64,000 nucleotides of DNA from Cololabis saira (taxonomy: Eukaryota > Chordata > Actinopteri > Beloniformes > Belonidae): positions 15,601,017 to 15,665,016 of the forward strand of contig NC_084587.1 in NCBI RefSeq assembly GCF_033807715.1, read 5' to 3'. Under the pieces are notes generated by a model. That model had not been told where the DNA came from, made no database searches, and worked only from the letters and a program-made list of their open reading frames with translations. The position numbers were made by a program, and so were the translations under genes. Shown here piece after piece: positions 55,057-64,000 of this stretch; position 1 is the stretch's first letter, and each line of letters opens with the position of its first letter.

Positions 55057-55918
55057 GTTTAAATCCAACATCAGCGAACATATGAAACCTTAGATAAAGC
55101 AGTTAGATAACGAGTTTATAATTGGTTTTGTTTTATTTATTTGTTTTTTTTTTTTATTTAAATCTTGAAATACAATTAAAAATTAAGATCAAAGGCAACA
55201 TACAAATACAGAGATTCCAGCACCAAATTGAAAAGAAATAAACAAAAGATATATATAGGACAAGATAGTTGAATGTAAATTTAAAAGATAAATAAAAATA
55301 AAAACAGCATAATGTGCGAGAGTAGGTTTCATGTAAACAAATTCAGCGATCTACAGATGCCGATGGTCTTTTGTGCTTGTGTTCTTTGATGAGTAGATCG
55401 TCCTCATATATTGTTCAAGTTCTTTTTTGAGTACAAGGAGTTCAGGCTTTCTGTGGATGAATTTGCACTTGTGTATGTGAAACTTTGCTAAAAATAAAGA
55501 CAGATTTATAAAAAAGAAAGCGTCCCTATCTTTGTGATTAAAATTATGAAAACCAGAAATAACATTCTTAAAATAAAGATGAAAGTCAGAAAAGACAGAA
55601 TCAGCAATATACTTGTGGAAGTCCCTCCAGAATCTATAAGTGAATTCACATGACCAGTAAGTGAGTTTCAGGATGCCTTTGGCAAAAAGATCGTTTAACA
55701 ACGATGATGTTTAACGTTTAAATCCAACATCAGCGAACATTTGAAACCTTAGATAAAGCAGTTAGATAACGAGTTTATAATTGCTTTTGTTTTATTTCTT
55801 TTTTTTTATTTAAATCTTGAAATACAATGAAAAATTAAGATCAAAGGCAACATACAAATACAGAGATTCCAGCACCATATTGAAAAGGAATAAACAAAAG
55901 AATATATATAAAGGACAA
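55057..55918 (-). mobile_element. L1/Tx1-like LINE tail in a duplicated segment
   Basis: Minus-strand frame 55351-55701 contains FFINLSLFLAKFHIHKCKFI, related to the element at 1-505. The first 206 bp (55057-55262) recur at 55716-55918, including about 70 bp of non-LINE sequence before the tail. Only the first copy continues into the coding part. Confidence 0.65.
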
Positions 55919-56149
55919 AAAATGTATGACTTCATGAATTACATTATATCACAGAAATGATAGATGATAGAGGATAACACAGTTATCATCATTCTTAAAT
56001 GTTGATACCGGTAAATATTGTTAAATATTTGTAAATATGTATTATTATTAATATTGATATTATATAAACATGTATTATTATATGTACATATTTGTATTTA
56101 ATATATTTTATTTTTTTGTTTAATTTCTCAGGAAGCACGTTGGGTGACG

Positions 56150-56273
56150 CAGTGACGTCACTTCCTGGCGACCAGCGAGTTTCCTTCGCGCCAACTAGTT
56201 CAGATATAAATATATATATTTTTAACTTTTCTGAAAACAAACGTGCGACAACGCTGCAAGAAAAGCTATTAAA
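56150..56273 (+). promoter_or_regulatory. rfc1: RFC1 promoter and 5'UTR
   Basis: GTGACGTCAC (56152-56161, CRE-like), CACTTCCTG (56159-56167, ETS-like) and TTCGCGCC (56185-56192, E2F-like) cluster just upstream of the first coding exon. E2F control is expected for a replication gene. The transcription start itself is not determined. Confidence 0.5.
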
Positions 56274-59200
56274 ATGGTACGTTACACTCTTTAACTCCCC
56301 TTTTAACGATAAGACATTGTGTGCGTGTGTGAACTAAGTAGTTGATGAAGAGAAAGTGGCGCTGCGTTAAACACTGCAGGAGTGTTAGTGTTAGCTGCAG
56401 CTAAAGAGGATCAACTTGCAATTTTAAACACACGACATGATCGTCTGACACCTGCTACTTGTTTTCAGTTTAATTCATTAAGTTAAAACACTAAAATTGT
56501 GCACGTATTGCTGCACAATCAGGGTCGGAGCGTGAAATCTTTGAGCTGCAGAAATGCATGTTGTTGGCGTTGCTGCCGCTTTTATAATCTGTCTTTATTG
56601 TGTCTCATCCATGAACCTGCTCCTGCTTGTGGGGGTTACATTATAGGATATCAGGCGGTTCTTTGCACCGACGACAGCCAAGCCTGCGGTGCAGAAACCT
56701 GCCTCAAATGGAAACATCAAACCAGAGGAGAAGAACAAGAGGAAGAAGAAATCTCTGTCTTCAGATGAAGATGGAAAAAAGAGAAAGAAAGAGACCACTA
56801 AGGCAAGAAGCCCCTGATTTCTACTAATAAGTGCCATTTATCTTCATTTTTGCTCATCTGGTTTTACTTTGGTTTATTTCATTTAGGTCAAAAGCCCCAA
56901 AACTCCAGAGCAAAACAAGAGCAAAGAAAAGAAACGGAAGAAGCGTGCTGTCATAGAGTCTGGTAAGACTGGTTTAGGGATGTTGTATTAAAGAAAAAAG
57001 AAGAAGGTGTGGCTGTTAAATAAGAAGACTTATACTGCACTTCAATTTAAATTGATAAGTTACTTATTTTGATACATTTCTAATTCAGGACTTCTACATA
57101 TCTCTTTAGACAAAGATATGTAGAATAGAATAGAATAATTTATTGTCAATGTACCTGGGTACAGTGAGATTGAAATCAGCATCACTTCTCCAGTGCAAGA
57201 CAAATAAGAAACAATAGTGCAAACAATAAGAAATATAAATAATATAAAAAAGGTTAAGGTGCATTTGAATAGTGAAGACCTGAGATTCTATTTACCGATG
57301 ATAGTATATAGTTACACATGTAGTGGAATATTGCACAGATAATCCGGGAGAAGTATTGCACGGTAAAAAACAGTAACGAAGACATTCACGTTTTATTCAG
57401 GGCGGTTACGGCTTTGGGGAAAAAGCTGTTTTTAAGTCTGTTAGTTTTTGACCTGATGACTCTGTAGCGTCTTCCTGAAGGCAGCAGGTCAAACAGGTCA
57501 GAGCAGGGGTGGGAGCTGTAGATGGGATGCTACTTTAATACTTATGACACTTCATGTTGCTTGAAGGTCAACACAGCGAGAGGTGTTTTCTCACCTCTTG
57601 TCTCCGTGTGTCCTGAATTAATGTGTCCGAGCTTTGTCTGCTCATGCTATCTACTCATCTCCACCACTTTTAGCATCTTCACTCAGACTTTTTGAGGAAA
57701 AAAAAAAAAATAATAAAATAATAATAAAAAAATAAAAAAACCTTGAACTTCAACTTCATTTTATTGTCCCCCCAGAGGGGAAATGTGCTTTACGGGGGGG
57801 GGTAAAACCAAGAAACATAAAAAGGCACCAAAACACAGAGCATATTCACACAGCTAGGACACAGCAGACAAACTTAAATTAAGTTGGGTGATGGCGTGAG
57901 TTATAAAATAATTTTTCAGTCTGTTTGATTTGGTCCTGGGCAATCTGAATCTCCTGCCAGAGGGTAAAAGTTGAAACTCGGCATGGAGAGGATGGTCAGG
58001 AGTCAGGACACTGTAGGATGTCCTGAGCCTTGGATGTTACCCTCCTGCCAAAGACAGTAGGCAAATCAGGGAGGGCAACATCAATAACTTTGACGATGTG
58101 TTCCAGCCTCTTTTTATCTCCTAGTGAGAGGCTACCAAACCAGGAGATAATGGCGAATGTCAGGACAGCTTCAATCACAGAGTGGTAGAACATGATCATT
58201 AATTTGTTGCACACTCCGAACCGGTTAAGCATCCGGAGAAAGTGCAAGCGCTGTTGTGATTTTCTTTTTTTTTTTTATACACAGCAATGTGTCCTGTATT
58301 TTGAGGTCGAGGAAATCAGCTTCCTCAATGCTAATAGTTAATCTTGTCTGGAGCTACCAGAGGGCCAGCTTTTTGCAATCACACAAATATGAAGAGCAAA
58401 GTGTGTGAAACATAGCTACAAACTTCACAGAGGTGTTTTTGATTTTAGGAAGAACTCTGAGGAGAGCGCTGCTCATGGAGGCCTCGCTGAGAAGGTGTTT
58501 CATGCAGCTGGGAGAACGTCCCAAGGCAGATCCAGGACATGCTGGGGAAATAATGTCTTCTAGTTGGTCAGGGAACGGCTTAGTGTCATGCTGGGAAAGC
58601 TGGAGGTGTTGGCCAGCTTACTTGCTTAGTTTGGCTCCTCGACCCGGATATGGATGACCAAAATCAGACTTTTTGAGTTTACTAAGTAAAAATGTATGAC
58701 TTCATGAATTACATTATATCACAGAAATGCACTGTGGTGCTTCTGTCTGCCAAATTTGCTTCACTTAAGGCACTTAAGGAACTTAAGACTTAAGGTTTTC
58801 CGAGTCAAGGATAACGGAACCATTCTTGGAAAAACGTATTAACCTTTCACATAATTTACAAAGATGTGAGTACACTCCTTGGTCTCCTGAGTTCTTACAC
58901 ATCTTACATCTTAATTAGAGAAAAAAAATCTCCAAGATTTAGTGTTCTTAAGTTTCTAACATTTTTCTTTCTTTTTTTTTTTATATATATATTAAAAAAA
59001 AGACCAAAAAAATTATTTCATATTTTATTTTTTATATGGAAACATGGTACAAACAAATGTAGATTCCAATAAAAGTAAATAGTTTTATTAAAGTTCAATT
59101 TACAGATTCGAGTTGTTTCAGCTTGGACGTTTTTAAATGATTTAGTTAATAAGGTTTTGCAGCAATCAAACTACTTTTCCATCAAGGTGAATCTCTGCGG

Positions 59201-62200
59201 ATCTGCGTATGTGGAAGTGCTGTCAAGCAAACTTCAAATATCAGCAGGAATGTTGCAGAAAAAGAACCTGATGCTTCAGCTTTAATAAACATTGTGGGTT
59301 TTTCTTGTTCAGATTCAGAGGAGGAAGAGCAAGTGATGAAGTCAAAGAAATCCTCCAAAGAAAAAACAAAGACCAGCAAAGCAGAAGCATCTCATAAAAA
59401 GGATCCTGTGCAGTACGTCTCTGAAACAGGTGAGGCTTGTTCTTCATCTGAGTAATGATGCAAATCCTCTCAGATACACGAAATGTCAAATGAGGTGACG
59501 TTTGTTTTTCTTTTTTACTTCCAGAGTCAGACAGTGACAACTTTCAGTCCCTGAAGAATGTCTCCAAACCCAAACAGAATGGCTCTGACAAAAATAAGAA
59601 GTCAAAAACAGAGTGCTCTCCTCCAGGAGTCAAAGAGGTGGTGAAGACTTCCACGAAGCCTTTCTCAAACCAGGGGAAAACTGGGCTGAAGAGTCCTCCA
59701 CGTCCTGCTTTAACTCCTCCACCTCAACCCAAAAAAACTCCAACCTCAGTGATTGACTTTTTCGGCAGTGGCTCCATTCATCGCTCAGACAAGAAGCTGG
59801 TCGCCAGCAGCAAAAGAAAGGCCGTGAGTGCTGTTGAATTATCTGTGACTGTCACTTTTTAATGTCTCTCTGGGTACAAATGAGGTCTTTGCTCATCTTT
59901 TGGTACACTCCTGTCACATGATCCGTTTACATCAAACAGACTTTGTAAAAATGTGTCTCAATTTATGTTGTTGAGTAGTTAATAGCAAACACCGTCTGAG
60001 AAGCAGAATGCTGAGAGATGCATCACGGGATGTCCCCCAAGCAATCTAAGGAGCAGGGTTTTACGAGATCAGGCTTTTTCATGAAGGACATAATATGTGA
60101 CGAGAGGAATTATAAAATAAATTTAAAAAACAAACATTTGTGTACGGTACTACAATCTCTCTTGCAAATCCTCACCAGGACTGTTGCTGAAGCATTTTGG
60201 ATCAGCTGGATTTTCAGAGTAGTTATGGGAAAAGTCTAACGATAAGGACTTTCTGTGGTCCGGTCTTGGAAGTAACAAATGCATGAACTAGTTTTTCTGC
60301 ATCGCTTAGATGGCATGTTTCATATTTTGGTTTAAGAAAAAAAAAAAAATCCTAGAAACTTCTTCAAAAGACAAGTGCCAGTCCAAATTAGCTCCCAGAT
60401 TCCTCACATTACTCCTGCACACAACTATATCATGGTGGCACTGGGTACAGTGATTATTCTAACCAATGAAAACAATGCAATTGCCATATTTAAAAGTCCT
60501 TAATAATATATAACATATATCACAGAATTTGTGGATGAATTCTTACTGATTGAGCCACACAATCAAAAATACTGTACAGCAAACATGTGACTCTGAAAAG
60601 ACTTGCTTTCATCCTGAAATGTAAACTGTTGATGGCGGAAAGTTGCATAAAGGCGATTCTGAACTTTCAAACGAGATATTTAGAGCCAGGTTCAGCGTCT
60701 GCACATAGCAAGATTCCATTTCCATTCTTGTTATTCCAAGGGATTTCATGCTCCTCTTACGGATTTCCTGCCTCCGCTTTGGTGACGTAGAGTCCTGGCT
60801 CTCCAGCCAGTGGAAAAGCAATCCAGCCCTAACTGACTCCTCTTTTCCTCAGCCAACTCAAGAGCCAGAGGATCTGATAAGCGATGAGGATCTCGCCCGA
60901 CAGCTGCAGATGGAAGAGGAGATGGAGGTAGGCTCCGCAACCGCCAATTCCTTGGGTCGCTGGAACTGAAGCGGTTACTTGATGAAATGATTTGGTATCT
61001 AGAGGCACATTACATACCACTACCAGAAATGTGTTGAACGCTCACGTTTAATTTTTTCATGACATGTGCATGACACTTTATATCTGTCTGTGAATATTGA
61101 AAATTGTACAGGCATTTTTTTTCTGCAGAATCTGCACTGTGATCCACAATTACCTGCCAGAGAGCAGAAGAAATTTTGAATGAGCCAGTCATGATTTCAT
61201 GCATTTGTAACACTTGCATATGAAACTATCACAAGTAAGCTAAGAAGTCTCTGTTAATCATGTTTTTGTCGTTGTTTTTTCCCCGCACATCCACTCAGCT
61301 GGAAAAACGTGTCCATGATGACGAGGAATTTGCCAGAACTCTGGCCATGTTGGACGCAGAACCACAAGCCAAGAAGGTACTGAATGCAATCATTTTAAAA
61401 AGGACGAAAAACATTCACAGTTTATGACACAATTGTTTGCATGATTTTTGTCCGTGTCGGCACCCAGGCTCGCAAAAGCTCTGAGGAGAAACAAAGCATG
61501 ACGTCTCCCGCAAAGAGCAGCCCGGCCGGCGCTGCTGCTGCTGCCCGCAGCACAAGCAGCCTGTCAAAGTCTAATCAATCCATGTCAGAAGATGTGATTA
61601 GTCCGTCGCCCAAGAGGAGCCCCGGCAAGGCCAGCTCAAAACTGGCCATGATGAAGAAGAAGGATGAAGGAACAAAGACTAAAACAGGCACTTCGCCCAT
61701 AAAAGTGTCCTTTTCTCCGAAAAAGGAATCTCCCGCTTCTCCGATCTCAAAGTTCACACCTAAAATGGCAACCACACCCACCGCACTTAAAACGTCTCCC
61801 AAGAAACCTGAGGTGAGCCACACCGTTTTTATATGACAGAGTGCAAACAACTGCTTGGTAAGAAAACCGGTTAAAATCAAGTGCGACGTTCTTACGTTTC
61901 AACCAGAGCACAAACACGAGTCCCGAAGATGCTGAGAGGAAGAAGAAGGTCAACTCTACAGCTTACAGAAATTACCTGAACAGAGACGGACCGCGGGCTC
62001 TGGGATCCAAAGAAATCCCAAAGGTGAGATCCACCAAAAGATCAATGTTCTGTAAAGTTTCTGACGGTCAAAGCGTTAATTTCAGATTCAGAAAAGGAAA
62101 TGTTTTTGATCCGTGTGGGACGACTTTGTGCATTTTCCAGGGAGAAGAGAACTGTCTGGAGGGCTGCGTGTTCGTGCTGACGGGCGTCCTGGAGTCCATG

Positions 62201-64000
62201 GAGAGGGACGACGCCAAATCTCTGGTTGAGCGCTATGGAGGCAAAGTGACGGGCAACCTCAGCAAGAAGACCACGTACCTGGTGCAGGGCCGAGACGGCG
62301 GCGTGTCCAAGATGGAGAAGGTGGCTTCATGTCTGTGTTCACGGGCAAAGAATAACTTGTACATTTAGGTGTTTTACTTTGGACACTGATTGGAGCTTAT
62401 TCAGTGCATTAAGAAAGAAATGTACTTATAATAATGACAATATTTCCACAAAGAGCCAAAAATGTGAATCCTATCAAATGTATACATATTTTTCTGTGGT
62501 TCTGTATCCAGCCTTCAAACACAATGTGTGGAATTGCTTCAGGTTTTTTTTTTTTTATCCCCGTTTCTTCGGCTGCTCAGGCGGAGGGTTTTGGCACCAA
62601 GATCCTGGATGAAGATGGTCTGTTGGATCTGATCCGAACCAAACCAGGGAAGAAATCCAAGTATGAAATTGCTGCAGAAGCTGAGGTCAGAACCCATAAA
62701 GTCATGTTGGAAAGTCTCGCCATGGAAATGACAAATACAAACATTTCTGTATGTAATCTGGCTAAAAGTAGTTAAGCTTTTAAACTTGTAATTTTAACGA
62801 TCTAGACTGCTGAATTGTTTTCATCAGTTCACTTTTTAGTAAATGTTGGGTGTATGTGGTTTTTCACTTGCTAGTTCTGAGTTTTGGCTTGTTTTTTTTA
62901 ACAATGACAGGGTATATTATCAGATTTTCTTAATAATGCCCTAATATGTGAAACTTTGGAGTGTACATTATAGGCCTGTGTTGAAAAAAATCGATTTTCT
63001 GATTCTAAATCGATTCTCATATTAATTCCTAAAAATCGATTCTTATGTCTAAAGATCGATTTTTTTTTTTTTTTTTTTTTTTTCTTATTTTTTTTTTCCA
63101 TCATTACATCTTCGCCCGGTAAACTTTAATCCCAGTAGTCGGACACACGGTTTGTCATGACACAAAAATGCCAGGTGCTTCATGGCAATATGTGTGTGTG
63201 GTGACAGAATAAATTAGATAAGCTAAAATGATTTGTTTACTGCATGAACTGTTGCAATTTCTTATTTTTTTGCACTTTAAATGGATATTGAAAGGCCTGT
63301 TTGAGTTATTTATTTCTTAGTTATTTCACAATAGTTATTGTGAAATTATTATTTCACTAGTTATTTTACAGTCATATAATTCAGGCCACAGCTCAAAAAA
63401 CATTTTAAATAACACTAAGCCAAATCAATATCGAATCGGATCGAATCAAATCGTGATAATCGATTCTGAATCTTCAGAATCTGAATCGAATCGATTCTTG
63501 ACATTTGAATCGTTCCCCAGCCCTAGTACATTATATTTCTATCAACTCCTGAAATCGCTAAACACTTTAGCTTTTCAATTTGTGGTTGTTTTTTTTAAAA
63601 CTTTTTATGGGACCTCCTTTCTCCTCCCACATTAATTAGACCAAAGCTGCGAAGATCAAGACTCCTCCCAGCAAGGCGTCAAAGAGCACCCCGAGAAGTC
63701 AGAAGATTTCTCCCTCAAAGGGCAACTCCACGTCCCCTCGCACGCCGAGCCCGTCGAAGACCGGCCAGGTCCGGAGAGCCGGTGCCAAGACCAGCGAGGG
63801 CAGCACGCCGCCCGGGAGGGGCTCAGGCCACGTGGCCCGGAGGGAGCTGAGCCTCTCGTCTTCCTCGTCGCCTTCCTCCTCCGCCCCGAAACCGTCCTCG
63901 CCGGCGGGGGAGGGCAGCAGCCTGCTGTGGGTGGACAAGTACCGTCCACAGTCTCTGAAGGCTGTGATTGGCCAGCAGGGGGACCAGAGCTGCGCCAACA
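56274..64000 (+). CDS. rfc1: Replication factor C subunit 1, N-terminal part (runs off the window)
   Basis: Twelve coding exons: 56274-56276 (ATG only), 56647-56802, 56887-56962, 59313-59429, 59525-59823, 60853-60927, 61299-61376, 61468-61812, 61907-62023, 62141-62320, 62581-62685 and 63640 to the edge. About 637 residues are present. RFC1 is the large subunit of the clamp loader that places PCNA on DNA. It begins MDIRRFFAP, the conserved PIP-like start. A long basic, disordered region follows, including TSVIDFFGSGSIHRSDKK. The BRCT domain is at about 425-515 (CVFVLTGVLESMERDDAKSL, ERYGGKVTGNLSKKTTYLVQ). The final visible segment LLWVDKYRPQSLKAVIGQQG leads into the AAA+ ATPase, which is outside. 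The second coding exon ends AAG|GCAAGA, a GC-AG intron. The donor after the BRCT exon (GTGGCT) is weak. Confidence 0.94.
57121..58330 (-). mobile_element. Rex/CR1-like LINE fragments in RFC1 intron 3
   Basis: Two minus-oriented pieces. 57121-57535 has a reversed tail starting gaatagaatagaataattta and a 3' coding remnant around 57410-57500. 57745-58330 starts with cattttattgtccccccaga and encodes FLRMLNRFGVCNKLMIMFYH and RRVTSKAQDILQCPDS, a LINE reverse-transcriptase C-terminus. Both are truncated. Confidence 0.65.
58433..58660 (+). mobile_element. Rex/RTE-like fragment
   Basis: The plus-strand sequence resembles the element at 3307-3560 in opposite orientation. After frameshifts it reads CFMQLGERPKADPGHAG and ends with LAPRPGYG, equivalent to the family's [11 protein letters not shown] region. 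Confidence 0.45.
60010..60480 (-). mobile_element. Possible L2-like LINE remnant in RFC1 intron 5
   Basis: gcatgaactagtttttctgc at about 60281 and the surrounding wording parallel the L2-type region at about 51960 (acgtggacgagtttttctgc). The copy is heavily decayed and edges are unclear. Confidence 0.35.
62971..63525. mobile_element. hAT-type MITE with exact 8-bp target duplication
   Basis: The flanks are GTACATTA at 62963-62970 and 63526-63533. The ends TAGGCCTGTG and CCCCAGCCCTA are imperfect inverted repeats, with aatcgatt-type motifs just inside both ends. A T run lies at 63060-63083. It sits in RFC1 intron 11. Confidence 0.85.

Overview
The window is a nuclear chromosome segment of a ray-finned fish, most likely a teleost. 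It has intron-rich vertebrate genes with GT-AG junctions, many L2/Rex/L1-like LINE fragments, tRNA-derived SINEs, hAT and piggyBac-type MITEs and long microsatellites. Coding exons cover a small part of the sequence. I joined exons by eye using reading-frame phase, splice consensus and remembered vertebrate proteins; no alignment was run. The species cannot be named from this.

Layout. 1-5.7 kb: repeats only. 5.77-9.41 kb (+): SMIM14, with a long 3'UTR to about 11.3 kb. 12.33-18.65 kb (+): MAP9, a microtubule-associated protein. 19-24 kb: LINE debris and a 2 kb TATTC-type pentanucleotide array interrupted by an L2-like LINE. 24.0-32.06 kb (+): UGDH, with a 750-bp polypurine MITE in its 5' intron. 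33.10-43.02 kb (-): LIAS, with a 3.5-kb foldback element in one intron and an inverted pair of L2 tails around coding exon 2. 43.99-48.79 kb (+): RPL9, with two complete alternative terminal coding exons. 49-56 kb: repeats, a hAT fragment, a broken internally repetitive coding region on the minus strand and an LTR-retrotransposon 5' end. 56.27 kb to the window end (+): the first twelve coding exons of RFC1; its clamp-loader ATPase lies beyond the edge.

The order SMIM14-UGDH-LIAS-RPL9-RFC1 matches human 4p14, so this is an old linkage block. MAP9 sits inside it here although it is on 4q in human, and KLB is not seen between RPL9 and RFC1. The genes do not form a pathway: SMIM14 is an ER membrane protein, MAP9 acts on the spindle and cilia, UGDH makes UDP-glucuronate, LIAS makes lipoyl cofactor in mitochondria, RPL9 is ribosomal and RFC1 loads PCNA.

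Most worth follow-up: the duplicated RPL9 last exon; the LIAS-intron foldback whose arms both carry the same transposase-like coding start; the inverted L2 copies around LIAS exon 2; the polypurine tract framed by piggyBac-like ends; the decayed repeat-protein gene at 52.3-53.7 kb; and X-box-like palindromes carried by several unrelated repeats.
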